Assembly (NCBI GenBank): GCA_944386045.1
Contig: CALWZO010000038.1
Span: 1-45,676 of the forward strand
DNA: 45,676 nt
Reading direction: 5' to 3'
Source of the DNA: an uncultured Clostridia bacterium
GTDB lineage: Bacteria > Bacillota > Clostridia > Oscillospirales > Ruminococcaceae
Every line of letters begins with the position of its first letter. Positions within the stretch are counted from its first letter, which is position 1. This document shows, in pieces, positions 1 to 7,948 of the stretch. The translations under genes were made by a program, and so were the position numbers. Under the pieces are notes generated by a model. The model saw nothing but the letters and a program-made list of their open reading frames with translations, searched no databases and was not told where the DNA came from.

Positions 1-1112
1 GTCAGCTTGGCCGGGTTTTCCGGGTCTATGGTGGGGAAATCTGTATCTTTCAGCTTGTAATCCTTGCCGTCTATCCTCACAGTGCCGTTTTTGTAGTCCA
101 CCTTCAGCAGCATTGCCCTGTCGTCCATTTCAAAATTAGGGTTACGGGCAATGACCTGGCACTCCAGTTTGTACATTATCACTGATATTGCCTTGTGTAT
201 TTTGGCCACCACGGTTTCGTCGTCTTTGTTGTAGCCCACACCTTTTTTGGGTTTGAACACCGAGCAGTCGCCGTATGTATTTCCCGCAAACAAAGCCAGC
301 GGACGCAGGTTTATGCCATAGCCGTCCTCCAGAGCTTCCAGGTTGTTGTACGCCGCGCATATCCTTATGACGCTGGCAACCCCAAGGGGAGAGCCGGTTG
401 CGCCGCACATCCACAGCACATCATGGTTGCCCCATTGTATATCCACCGAATGATGGTTCATCAGCTTATCCAAAATGACATCCGGGCGGTTGCCCCTGTC
501 AAAAATATCCCCGACTATATGCAGTTTATGTACAGCCAGTCTTTTGATGACGGCGCTGATTGCCTGTATAAATTCGTCCGCGGTGCCTGTTTCTATAATT
601 GCGGATATAAACTGATTGTAATATGCCTCTTTGTTGTGGTCTTCAAAGTGGGCATGCAAAAGTTCGTCTATGATAAATTCGTACCCTTTCGGTATGGCCA
701 TACGCACCCGCCGCCTGGTATTTTTGCTGGCCACATGGCGGCAGACATCAATAAGGCGGTATATGGTAAGTCGGTACCAGGCTTCCATTCTTTTTTCCGT
801 CTGCTTTATCTCTGCCAGTTTCTGCGCCGGATAGTAAATCAGGCTGGCATAGACAGCCCTTTGCTGCGGTGTGGTGGTGCCGGCCAGCGCCACATCTATT
901 TTTTCCCTGATGACACCGGAGGCATTGTTAAGTATATGGCTGAAAGCCCGGTATTCACCGTGCAGGTCAGACATATACATCTCGGTGCCTTTGGGCAGCT
1001 TCAGCTGCGCTTCCAGGCTGATAATTTCTGCCGCTGCGCGCATGGCAGTGGGAAATTCCCTGGACAAAAGCGTCAGATATTTTATATTTTCTTCTATTAT
1101 TTTCTGTTCCAT
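1..1112 (-). CDS. fbp: Class III fructose-1,6-bisphosphatase, N-terminal part (cut by window edge)
   Basis: Hydrolyses fructose-1,6-bisphosphate to fructose-6-phosphate, the committed step of gluconeogenesis, in the cytosol. About 370 residues are visible; the family is usually about 640-670, so the C-terminal part lies outside the window. Metallophosphatase motifs are seen in order: SDLHGEY (D49, H51), GDIFDRG near residue 200 and WGNHD near 226. These are the calcineurin-like signatures of the Firmicutes class III enzyme and are unlike class I or II. The ATG at 1112-1110 follows a weak GGGAG. It lies downstream of aldolase on the same strand but has its own promoter and is separated by a terminator. 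The whole frame stays open to the edge. Identification is firm; only the C-terminus is unseen. Confidence 0.93.
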   Translation of the reverse strand, partial: MEQKIIEENIKYLTLLSREFPTAMRAAAEIISLEAQLKLPKGTEMYMSDLHGEYRAFSHILNNASGVIREKIDVALAGTTTPQQRAVYASLIYYPAQKLAEIKQTEKRMEAWYRLTIYRLIDVCRHVASKNTRRRVRMAIPKGYEFIIDELLHAHFEDHNKEAYYNQFISAIIETGTADEFIQAISAVIKRLAVHKLHIVGDIFDRGNRPDVILDKLMNHHSVDIQWGNHDVLWMCGATGSPLGVASVIRICAAYNNLEALEDGYGINLRPLALFAGNTYGDCSVFKPKKGVGYNKDDETVVAKIHKAISVIMYKLECQVIARNPNFEMDDRAMLLKVDYKNGTVRIDGKDYKLKDTDFPTIDPENPAKL

Positions 1113-1157
1113 AAAAGCGCTCCCGGACAAAAATTCACTTTTTACCACTATTTTATT

Positions 1158-1186
1158 ATTTTAACACACCCAAAGCTTTTTTGCAA
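1158..1186 (-). promoter_or_regulatory. Sigma-A-type promoter of fbp
   Basis: On the minus strand TTGCAA (1186-1181) and TAAAAT (1163-1158) are separated by 17 bases, 46 bases upstream of the fbp start. Boxes match 4/6 and 5/6 of consensus. Prediction from sequence only. Confidence 0.5.
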
Positions 1187-1212
1187 CCATTATCCATATT
1201 TACAGTATAAAA

Positions 1213-1244
1213 TTACAAAAATAAAAGGCCGCAAAAGCGGCCTT
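1213..1244 (-). terminator. Rho-independent terminator of fba
   Basis: Perfect 8-bp stem AAGGCCGC/GCGGCCTT with an AAAA loop (1225-1244), followed on the minus strand by a T-rich tract. It lies 11 bases after the aldolase stop. Confidence 0.85.
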
Positions 1245-1254
1245 CTTAATATTT

Positions 1255-2118
1255 TTATGCTTTGCCCACAGAACCGAACAGCTCCATTTTTTCCTTTACA
1301 GTAGCTTTTATAGCCTCAAAGCCGGGAGCAAGAAGTTTTCTCGGGTCATAACCTTTGCCCTGAAGGTCTTTGCCTTCCTCGATATATTTTCTGGTGGCCT
1401 CTGCAAAGGACAGCTGACATTCAGTATTTACATTTATCTTTGCAACACCCAGTGAGATAGATTTTTTTATCATATCCCGCGGAATACCTGTGCCGCCGTG
1501 TAGCACAAGAGGCATACCTTCAGTGGCCTGCTTTATTTTTTCCAGGGCGTCAAAGTCCAGTCCATGCCAGTTGGCAGGGTATTTGCCGTGAATATTGCCT
1601 ATGCCGGCGGCCAGCATATCTATGCCCAGGTCGGCTATCATTTTGCACTGCTGTGCGTCGGCAACCTCGCCGCGGCCGGCCACGCCGTCTTCTTCGCCGC
1701 CGATGGAGCCCACCTCTGCTTCTATGGAGATGCCCAGGCTGTGTGCCAATTCTACCAGCTCGGCTGTTTTTGCCACATTTTCCTCTATCGGATAATGACT
1801 GCCGTCAAACATAACAGATGTAAAGCCGGCCTCTATACACCGCTTTGTGCCCTCATAACTGCCGTGGTCCAGATGCAATGCCACAGGAACGGTTATGCCC
1901 AGTTCTTCCACCATGGCCTTTACCATAGCTGCCACTGTCTTGTAGCCGGTCATATATTTGCCTGCGCCTTCGGAAACACCCAGTATAACAGGGCTGGCAC
2001 TTTCCTGAGCCGCTGTGAGAATGGCTTTTGTCCATTCCAGGTTGTTGATGTTGAATGCGCCGACGGCATATCCTTCGGCCTTTGCCTTGTTAAGCATATC
2101 CTTTGCATTTACCAGCAT
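1255..2118 (-). CDS. fba: Class II fructose-bisphosphate aldolase
   Basis: Zinc-dependent aldolase that interconverts fructose-1,6-bisphosphate with DHAP and glyceraldehyde-3-phosphate. The 287 residues match the usual short class II length. Metal and catalytic residues are visible: HLDH at 82-85 (D84 catalytic base, H85 zinc), E133 in EAEVGS, H178 in IHGKY, H208 in LHGGTG, and the NVNT phosphate-binding segment. AAAAAGGAG sits before the ATG. Downstream is fbp, so the two genes together run the lower and upper ends of the gluconeogenic FBP node. A promoter overlaps the end of the upstream glycosylase gene. Related ketose-bisphosphate aldolases for tagatose or other sugars share this fold, so the exact substrate is inferred from context. 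Confidence 0.93.
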   Translation of the reverse strand: MLVNAKDMLNKAKAEGYAVGAFNINNLEWTKAILTAAQESASPVILGVSEGAGKYMTGYKTVAAMVKAMVEELGITVPVALHLDHGSYEGTKRCIEAGFTSVMFDGSHYPIEENVAKTAELVELAHSLGISIEAEVGSIGGEEDGVAGRGEVADAQQCKMIADLGIDMLAAGIGNIHGKYPANWHGLDFDALEKIKQATEGMPLVLHGGTGIPRDMIKKSISLGVAKINVNTECQLSFAEATRKYIEEGKDLQGKGYDPRKLLAPGFEAIKATVKEKMELFGSVGKA

Positions 2119-2157
2119 AAAAAATACTCCTTTTTATAGAATTTATCTGTTGTTTAT

Positions 2158-2186
2158 ATAATATAGCCTGAAAAGCTACTTTTCAA
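2158..2186 (-). promoter_or_regulatory. Probable fba promoter
   Basis: TTGAAA (2186-2181) and TATTAT (2163-2158) on the minus strand are 17 bases apart. The -35 overlaps the last codons of the glycosylase gene, and the stretch also contains a TGAAAAG-TAG-CTTTTCA hairpin around that stop codon. Confidence 0.4.
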
Positions 2187-3009
2187 GGTTAAATCTGGCA
2201 TAGTGAAAAATATATTGCTGGGCTATGCCCTCCCGGCCTTTTACACACCGGGGCAGCCCGTCGGGGAACAGTCTGTCCATGGCGCGGTTTATCCACACAT
2301 CCTTCGGAAAGCTGTCATATTTTTTGCAGGAAAACAGCAGTATGCAGTCTGCCACCTTGGGGCCTACGCCCTTTATCTGCATAAGATATTTTCTGGCGCT
2401 GTCCAGGTCCATTTTTTCTATTTCTTCCCGCTTTATCACGCCGCCGGTCACCTTCTGTACCGCGTCGTACACATATTTTGCCCTGAAACCCATTTTCAGC
2501 CGTGAATAATCTTCGACGCCCACATCTTTCAGCTGCTGCCGGCTGGGAAAAGCATGATAAGCCCCCACAGATGTGCCGTATGTATCGGCCATGGCGTCCA
2601 CTATCTTTTTTATCCTGGGAATATTGTTGTTCCGGCTGATGATAAATGTTATCAGCGTTTCAAAAAAAGGCTGGTTGAGCACCCTGATGCCGGGGGCAAA
2701 GGCTATGGCCCGCTTCATGGTTTCATCTTCGGAAAATCTTTCTTTCAGCGCGCTGTAATCCACATTCAGCGAAAGGTAGTCCGCCATATATGCGGCAAAC
2801 CGCTGCATATCCCCTTCTCCCCGCAGTTTTTCCACCAGCATATCACCGCCTTCAAAGGATACACGGCACAGCCAGCTGCCGGCAAAGCCCACAAAGCTGT
2901 CACCCTCCCTGTTCCATCTGAAGCACTGTCCGCAGTTGAAAGTCTGCTCCAGGTCAAAATCCCTTACATTTTTATATACTGCCAGGTCATCCCTGATTTC
3001 TGTTTCCAT
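2176..3009 (-). CDS. ogg: 8-oxoguanine DNA glycosylase / AP lyase (OGG1-like)
   Basis: Base-excision repair glycosylase that removes 8-oxoguanine. 277 residues: an N-terminal OGG-type domain (FDLEQTFNCGQCFRW, about 18-32), then the HhH-GPD domain with helix-hairpin-helix LMQIKGVGPKVADCILLF at 209-226. K218 aligns with the catalytic lysine and D237 in FPKDVW with the catalytic aspartate of human OGG1. The open frame extends upstream to 3099, but AGAGGA with good spacing supports the ATG at 3009. It is the first gene of the leftward cluster and its promoter must lie in the AT-rich gap above it. Alternative: another HhH-GPD glycosylase, but the N-terminal domain argues for OGG1 type. Confidence 0.9.
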   Translation of the reverse strand: METEIRDDLAVYKNVRDFDLEQTFNCGQCFRWNREGDSFVGFAGSWLCRVSFEGGDMLVEKLRGEGDMQRFAAYMADYLSLNVDYSALKERFSEDETMKRAIAFAPGIRVLNQPFFETLITFIISRNNNIPRIKKIVDAMADTYGTSVGAYHAFPSRQQLKDVGVEDYSRLKMGFRAKYVYDAVQKVTGGVIKREEIEKMDLDSARKYLMQIKGVGPKVADCILLFSCKKYDSFPKDVWINRAMDRLFPDGLPRCVKGREGIAQQYIFHYARFNLEK

Positions 3010-3398
3010 ATTATTCCTCTTGTGTGTATATTTTGCATATATTATACCATAAACCCGTCCAATGTGCAAAATTTGGATATGTAAAATTTGATTAAACAAC
3101 CGCCCAAAAGTACAAAATGTTATTGTAAAATTTGTTAAAAATTACAGTTGACTTTTCGGTTTATTACAAAAAGTTTTAAACATAGTTTTCAACAGCCTGT
3201 TGAAAACTATGTCTGTTCAACATATTCAACATTAAAATAAAACCTTAACTGTTGGGAATTTTTAACACTTTCAACCGAGTTTTCAACATTTTTCAGTTTT
3301 CGACAATTTAACTATTTGTAATTTTAACTTTACAAATATTTTGCAAAACTGTTTTTTCTGCATAAAAAAACATAACTTTTTCTGAAAGGAGCAGCTTT
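3010..3398. other. AT-rich divergent intergenic region with dyad and TTCAAC motif cluster
   Basis: No gene is supported in these 389 bases. The stretch 3100-3310 is strongly AT-rich. It contains a perfect dyad (3181-3211) and at least six TTCAAC-type motifs between 3186 and 3290, in both orientations. Genes on either side point away from it. Its function is unknown; see findings. Confidence 0.6.
3181..3211. repeat. Perfect 15-bp inverted repeat with 1-base centre
   Basis: Arms CATAGTTTTCAACAG (3181-3195) and CTGTTGAAAACTATG (3197-3211) are exact reverse complements around a single C. It has no T-run of terminator type and no gene end next to it, so an operator or DnaA-type binding site is more likely than a terminator. 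Confidence 0.9.
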
Positions 3399-3650
3399 AT
3401 GCACGGCTTGCAGCATAATGTTATTGAGATAAAGGACACACGGAACGACGACATTGAAAGGATACTGATATTTTTGCGCCCGGGGGAACACAAGATAAAT
3501 GTGGACGCCACCAGAAAAGACGCCCAGGACATACTGCAAAAGGTCAGGATAAAACGCGCAAAGCCCAAACTGACCTTTTCTGCCAAAATGATGCTTTGGC
3601 TGGTGCTGTCACTGGCCGCGCTGGTGTGCACCATAATTTACTTTTTATAA
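3399..3650 (+). CDS. Small membrane protein of unknown function
   Basis: 83 residues; I do not recognise the family. AAAGGAG stands 8 bases before the ATG, which is good evidence of translation. The N-terminal 60 residues are soluble and charged, with a possible nucleotide- or RNA-binding look only in composition (KVRIKRAKPK, about 48-57). One hydrophobic segment (about 63-82, MLWLVLSLAALVCTIIYFL) ends the protein, so it is likely tail-anchored in the cytoplasmic membrane. It lies upstream of rlmB on the same strand with 108 bases between, where a separate weak promoter is seen. Confidence 0.65.
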   Translation: MHGLQHNVIEIKDTRNDDIERILIFLRPGEHKINVDATRKDAQDILQKVRIKRAKPKLTFSAKMMLWLVLSLAALVCTIIYFL

Positions 3651-3681
3651 CCTCAAAAGTAAAAAATTGCATAAAAACATC

Positions 3682-3710
3682 TTTAAAAAGCGCCTTGTAT
3701 TTGATATACT
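3682..3710 (+). promoter_or_regulatory. Weak promoter candidate before rlmB
   Basis: TATACT at 3705-3710 with TTTAAA 17 bases upstream (3682-3687). The -10 is good and the -35 is poor. Confidence 0.3.
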
Positions 3711-3758
3711 ATATTATTATTGAGAAAATTATCACTTTAAGTGTTTCAAGGAGTTTTT

Positions 3759-4514
3759 ATGCAGCAAAACAACGAGATAATATACGGCAAAAACCCCGTT
3801 ACAGAGCTTTTGAAAGGTAAGGACGGGGTGGACACCGTTTTTATAAGCGAAAACCTGGCGCCGGGCACCCAAAGCTATTACATAGCTTTGGCGAAAGGAC
3901 GGGGCGCAGTGGTAAAAAAGGTTCATCCCGCCAAACTGAAAAGCATGTGCGGCACGGAAAATCATCAGGGAGTGGCCGCCTATGCCAGCAGTGTGGAATA
4001 TGTCAGCCTGGACAGCATACTTCAGCGGGCACAGGAAAAAGGCGAAAGCCCGTTTATAGTGGTGTGCGACGGCATAGAAGACCCGCACAACCTGGGAGCC
4101 ATCATCCGCAGCGCATATCTTATGGGTGCCCACGGCATTGTAATACCAAAGCGCGGAGGTGTTTCCGTCACATCGGTTGTTCACAAAACCAGCGCCGGCG
4201 CGGCCATGCACCTGCCCGTGGCAAAGGTGGCAAACATAGCACAGACTGTCCGCACCCTGAAAGAGAACAATATTTTTGTATACTGTGCGGATATGGACAG
4301 CCAGCCTTTGTACAAACAGAACCTGACCGGACCTATCGCCATAGTCATAGGCAGTGAAGGCAAAGGCGTCCAGCCGCTGGTAAAAAGCCTGTGCGACGGT
4401 GTGGTCTGCATACCGATGAACAACCTTTCATCCAATGTGGATTCCTACAACGCCTCTGTGGCAGCGGGCATTATTATGTACGAGATTGCCCGACAGAGAA
4501 ATGCGCAAAAATAA
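3759..4514 (+). CDS. rlmB: 23S rRNA 2'-O-ribose methyltransferase RlmB (SpoU/TrmH family)
   Basis: Methylates the 2'-OH of a guanosine in 23S rRNA domain V using SAM. 251 residues. An N-terminal substrate-binding domain (about 1-80, beginning IYGKNPVTELL) precedes a SPOUT knot with the three family motifs NLGAIIRSA, IVIGSEGKGV and IPMNNLSSNVDSYNAS. The conserved N and E of motifs 1 and 2 are present. A GTG 18 bases upstream is in frame, but AAGGAG spaced before the ATG at 3759 decides the start. The next gene begins 24 bases after the stop, so the two are probably cotranscribed. TrmH-family tRNA methylases share the fold; the N-terminal domain favours RlmB. Confidence 0.9.
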   Translation: MQQNNEIIYGKNPVTELLKGKDGVDTVFISENLAPGTQSYYIALAKGRGAVVKKVHPAKLKSMCGTENHQGVAAYASSVEYVSLDSILQRAQEKGESPFIVVCDGIEDPHNLGAIIRSAYLMGAHGIVIPKRGGVSVTSVVHKTSAGAAMHLPVAKVANIAQTVRTLKENNIFVYCADMDSQPLYKQNLTGPIAIVIGSEGKGVQPLVKSLCDGVVCIPMNNLSSNVDSYNASVAAGIIMYEIARQRNAQK

Positions 4515-4538
4515 CTTTCAAACAAAGGAGGTGCGGTT

Positions 4539-7184
4539 TTGGCACAGTCTGATATAGATAAAATACTGGCGGAGATAAAACGCAGCAAAGAAAAATCTGC
4601 CGCCGCAGAACAAAACCGGAAAAGCACAGAGCCGGAACCCGTTGCCCGGCCGGCAGATATTTCCGCCGACAGCCGGCAGGCACTGCGGCAGTTTATAAAT
4701 GCTGACAACGACAGGGAAGATGAAGAGCTGGATGCAGAATTTCCGGTGGAAGAGTATGTCAGCAAAAAAAGCGAAGACTATATAGACGAAAATTTCATGA
4801 ACTTTTTCACCCAGTCGGTGATTGTCACAAAGTCGCCGGAAAAGGTGGGAAATGTCAATGTCAAACGCAAAAAAATCGGCTTTTTCAGGCGCAGGTATAT
4901 CACCGACAGCCTTTCCCTCAATATAGAGCAGCTGGAGGAAGAAGCCAGCCGGACTGCACCGCAGTCCCGGCCGCAGGCCATACACCAAAATGATACTGCC
5001 GCCAAAGATAAAAAAGAACCGGAAAAAAACCCGGAGCCCGTACTGCAAAAGCCCGAGGACAAAAAAACCGCAGAGCTGAACAAGAAAAAAGAGGCCGGCA
5101 GCAGTCCCCTCAGCGCCATAAAAGGCGAGACCGACGCCGATACACTGGCAAGAAAAATTCTTGAAAACCGCCGCAGAAAAATGGCCGCCCAAAGCCGGAC
5201 GGAAGTTTCGGCAAAAGAAACAGCGGTGGCTGTGGCGGTAAAAGAAGAGCCGCCCAAAGACGACGGCGGAATTATCAGCAACATCTACACATCTGTTATA
5301 GAAAAACAGGCAGCCGACCGGCTGGCCGAAGACATGACCGCCTTTATACCGGAAATAGGCCGGCCGCAGGAGGCCTTGCAGGAAGAAACCGTGCAGCAGA
5401 TTGCAGAAGACGAAGAAGAACAGGAGCCGGTTTTTGAAGAATATATATCAGCCGGAGAATTTTTCTCCCGTCCCGATGATGAAAGCGATGATATCCTGGG
5501 CGAACTGGCAGACTTCAAACAGACACTTACTTTAAGGATGATACTGGGCGGGGTTTGCTGTATTATATTGGCATATTTCAACCTGGCGGCCCAAAACGGA
5601 TATCCCATGCCGGCTTTCATCGACCCGCATGCCCAGCCGCTGATTTTCTACCTGGCTTCGGCGGTTATATTTGCCACAGTGTTTATAGGCTTTGTCCCCA
5701 CAATTTTTTCCGGGTTTACATCCCTGAAAGGGGCGCCCGCGCCGGACAGCCTTGTCAGCCTGTGCGCAGTGCTGTCTATGGTACAGATACTTACAGCTGT
5801 GGTGTTTTCGTCAAAACTTGATGTAAGCGAAACAACAATGTTTGCCTCCTATACCTGCCTGGCCCTGACATTCAATGCCATGGGCAAAAAAATTGCCACC
5901 AACACGATAATAAAAAATCTCAGCCTGGCCAATGTGCCCAGCGGCATAAATGCAGGATATATAATAAACGACAGCGAAACCGTCCGCCGTCTGGCCAGAA
6001 CACTGGACGAAAAGGTACCCCAGATACTGGTCTCCAGAAAAACCGGATCAATAACCAACTTTGTAAAAGCCGGTTTTTCCATACACAAAAGCGATTACAC
6101 TGCCCGAAAACTGGCTTTGATAAGTTACGGTATAACCGCACTGTGCTTTGTTTTGGGCTTTATTGTGTCCAAAGATTTTGCAACGGCTGTTTTCTGCGCC
6201 GCCGGCGCATCTGCGTTGCAGGCACCGCTGTCCCAGACGCTGGTCAACAGCGTACCTTCCGCACTGATGCAGAAAAGCCTGGAAAAGGTGGGCGCGCTGG
6301 TAAACGGCTGGCAGGGCATTGATGAGCTGTCCAAGACAACCCATGTAAATTTTGACGCAAGACACCTGTTCCCCAAAGGCACCGTCATACTGCACGGCAT
6401 AAAAACCTTTGAAAAGGAAAGGATTGACCTGGCGATAATATATGCGGCCAGCGTGCTGATAAACAAATGTGAAGTCCTGAAGCCGGTATTTATGGATGTT
6501 ATCGAAGGAAAGACAGACATCCTCTACCCGCTGGACGGCTGCGAATATATCGAAGGCCAGGGATATGTATCCTGGATAAACAACAACCGCGTGATTGTGG
6601 GCAATCGCAATCTGATGGAAAAGTACGACATATCCATGCCGCCTATCAGCCTGGAAGCCAAATTTACCAGCCAGGGACGAAAGCCCATATATCTGACAGT
6701 GGGCGGCAAGCTGTTCGGCATGTTTGTTGTCAGCTATCGTCAGGACGAAATGGTAAAGGAAAACCTGCACAAGCTGGAAGAAAAAGGGGTAAATCTTATT
6801 CTTTCCTCCACCGATTTCAACATAGACCCGCAGCTGATAGAGGATGTTTACCAAATCCCCCGGGACTGTGTCAGTGTGCTGAACCGGAAAGAAGCCGCGC
6901 TTATTTCCCAGTTTACCGCTTACAGCCGGGAAAGCGATGCCTGCATGGCTCATCTGGACAGCCTGTACAGCCTGGTAAGCGGCTTCTGCGGCGCCGAAAG
7001 CGCAAAAGGTGCCGAAGCTGTATGCAGCATTTTACAGTGCATAAGCGTGGCAATAGGCGCAGCTTTGGCGGTGATGTTCACATATTCACAGACAATAGCC
7101 GGCCTGTCAATGCTGTCGATAGCTTTGCTGGGCTTTGGGTTTATGGGACTGACAATGATAGCCGCTTTCGCCAAAAGATATTAA
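4539..7184 (+). CDS. Degenerate P-type (P1B-like) ATPase-related membrane protein
   Basis: 881 residues, TTG start behind AAAGGAGGT. Residues 1-325 are charged, Pro/Glu/Lys-rich and probably disordered. Hydrophobic segments lie near 334-352, 369-393, 405-427, 432-450, 527-545, 546-566, 830-850 and 857-877. The order of later parts follows heavy-metal P-type ATPases: a TM6-like stretch, GIDELSKTTHVNFDA where VVFDKTGTLT is expected, then GQGYVSWINNNRVIVGNRNLM, which fits the GKGV...VGN nucleotide-domain signature, and GKLFGMFVVSYR. Every catalytic motif is altered: D606 is followed by ARHLFP instead of KTGT, the CPC motif, TGES and GDGxND are missing, and TGD is SSTD. This looks like a pseudoenzyme retaining the fold. 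It is probably cotranscribed with rlmB. The alignment is by eye, so the family call is an inference. Confidence 0.6.
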   Translation: MAQSDIDKILAEIKRSKEKSAAAEQNRKSTEPEPVARPADISADSRQALRQFINADNDREDEELDAEFPVEEYVSKKSEDYIDENFMNFFTQSVIVTKSPEKVGNVNVKRKKIGFFRRRYITDSLSLNIEQLEEEASRTAPQSRPQAIHQNDTAAKDKKEPEKNPEPVLQKPEDKKTAELNKKKEAGSSPLSAIKGETDADTLARKILENRRRKMAAQSRTEVSAKETAVAVAVKEEPPKDDGGIISNIYTSVIEKQAADRLAEDMTAFIPEIGRPQEALQEETVQQIAEDEEEQEPVFEEYISAGEFFSRPDDESDDILGELADFKQTLTLRMILGGVCCIILAYFNLAAQNGYPMPAFIDPHAQPLIFYLASAVIFATVFIGFVPTIFSGFTSLKGAPAPDSLVSLCAVLSMVQILTAVVFSSKLDVSETTMFASYTCLALTFNAMGKKIATNTIIKNLSLANVPSGINAGYIINDSETVRRLARTLDEKVPQILVSRKTGSITNFVKAGFSIHKSDYTARKLALISYGITALCFVLGFIVSKDFATAVFCAAGASALQAPLSQTLVNSVPSALMQKSLEKVGALVNGWQGIDELSKTTHVNFDARHLFPKGTVILHGIKTFEKERIDLAIIYAASVLINKCEVLKPVFMDVIEGKTDILYPLDGCEYIEGQGYVSWINNNRVIVGNRNLMEKYDISMPPISLEAKFTSQGRKPIYLTVGGKLFGMFVVSYRQDEMVKENLHKLEEKGVNLILSSTDFNIDPQLIEDVYQIPRDCVSVLNRKEAALISQFTAYSRESDACMAHLDSLYSLVSGFCGAESAKGAEAVCSILQCISVAIGAALAVMFTYSQTIAGLSMLSIALLGFGFMGLTMIAAFAKRY

Positions 7185-7186
7185 AA

Positions 7187-7214
7187 AAAAAGCCCCCGAC
7201 GGGGCTTTTTATTT
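7187..7214 (+). terminator. Terminator after the P-type-like gene
   Basis: AAAAAGCCCC (7187-7196), CGAC loop, GGGGCTTTTT (7201-7210), followed by ATTTTG. It starts 3 bases past the stop codon. Confidence 0.9.
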
Positions 7215-7284
7215 TGCTTTTTTATTGTAAAAAATTGCCGGTCTGTGATAGTATATTGTTATAAAGCAGAAAAGAGGACTGTCT

Positions 7285-7824
7285 ATGGATGATATAAAAT
7301 ACACCCTGTCAGATGCAGCAAAGCACCTGATGCAGACCGAAGACCTGGAAAAAATCTCTGTGGCCGCCATATGCCGGCAGGCAGGAGTATCCAGGCAAAG
7401 CTTTTACCGTAATTTTCAGGATAAATACGACCTGGTAAACTGGTGTTTTGAAAAACTGGCCGAAAAATCATTCAAGCAGATGGGTGTCAGCTGCACGCTG
7501 AAAGAAGGCCTGGTGATGAAGTTCACTTTTCTGCAAAAGGAAAAGGCGTTTTTTACCCAGGCATTCAAAAGCGATGATGTAAACAGCCTGAAAGAATACG
7601 ACTACCAGTGCATACTGCAATTTTACACCGACAAAATTGAAAACAAATTAAAACACAAGATGGACCGGCAGACTGCCTTTACACTGAAAATGTACTGCGC
7701 CGGGTCTATAACAATGACGGTGGACTGGGTAAACAAAGGAATGAAAACCAGCCCCGAAGAAATGGCCGACCTGCTGGTGGGTGCCCTGCCCCACAGCCTG
7801 GAAGAGCTGCTGTGCGAATTTTAA
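7285..7824 (+). CDS. TetR/AcrR-family transcriptional regulator
   Basis: 179 residues. An N-terminal TetR helix-turn-helix is clear (about 22-46, ISVAAICRQAGVSRQSFYRNF, followed by DKYDLVNW), with an all-helical ligand domain behind it. The C-terminal part resembles DhaS-like TetR proteins in layout, but the ligand cannot be read from sequence. It sits directly upstream of a FucO-type dehydrogenase, with its own terminator between, so it may control that gene or itself. A candidate promoter TTGTAA (7225) with TAGTAT (7249) precedes it. An operator candidate is the GTTACAA/TTGTAAC dyad at 7866-7889. Confidence 0.85.
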   Translation: MDDIKYTLSDAAKHLMQTEDLEKISVAAICRQAGVSRQSFYRNFQDKYDLVNWCFEKLAEKSFKQMGVSCTLKEGLVMKFTFLQKEKAFFTQAFKSDDVNSLKEYDYQCILQFYTDKIENKLKHKMDRQTAFTLKMYCAGSITMTVDWVNKGMKTSPEEMADLLVGALPHSLEELLCEF

Positions 7825-7829
7825 AAAAG

Positions 7830-7858
7830 CTGCGCCGCGGGCGCAGTTTTCTTTTTTC
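7830..7858 (+). terminator. Terminator of the TetR gene
   Basis: CTGCGCC-GCG-GGCGCAG (7830-7846) followed by TTTTCTTTTTT; 6 bases past the stop codon. Confidence 0.9.
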
Positions 7859-7863
7859 TTTAT

Positions 7864-7881
7864 ATGTTACAAAATTAACAA
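7864..7881. promoter_or_regulatory. Rex-like operator upstream of fucO
   Basis: ATGTTACAAAATTAACAA matches 12 of 14 fixed positions of the Rex consensus TTGTTAA-N4-TTAACAA. Overlapping it is a second dyad, GTTACAA (7866-7872) / TTGTAAC (7883-7889). Rex is the NADH/NAD sensor that represses fermentative alcohol dehydrogenases in Firmicutes (known); its action here is inferred. No rex gene is in the window. Confidence 0.5.
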
Positions 7882-7889
7882 ATTGTAAC

Positions 7890-7918
7890 TTGAAAGGTGC
7901 CCCGGCAAATGATTTAAT
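7890..7918 (+). promoter_or_regulatory. Promoter of fucO
   Basis: TTGAAA (7890-7895), 17-base spacer, TTTAAT (7913-7918). It starts right after the dyad at 7866-7889, so a bound regulator would touch the -35. Confidence 0.5.
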
Positions 7919-7948
7919 AATTACAGATTAAATTTAAGGAGGCCTGTT

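Noticed and set aside
195..1304. 369-codon plus-strand open frame
   Set aside because: It lies opposite fbp, whose protein motifs are clear, and has no ribosome site or recognisable protein features.
6048..6953. 301-codon minus-strand open frame
   Set aside because: Antisense of the 881-aa membrane protein gene; no motif and no start signal.
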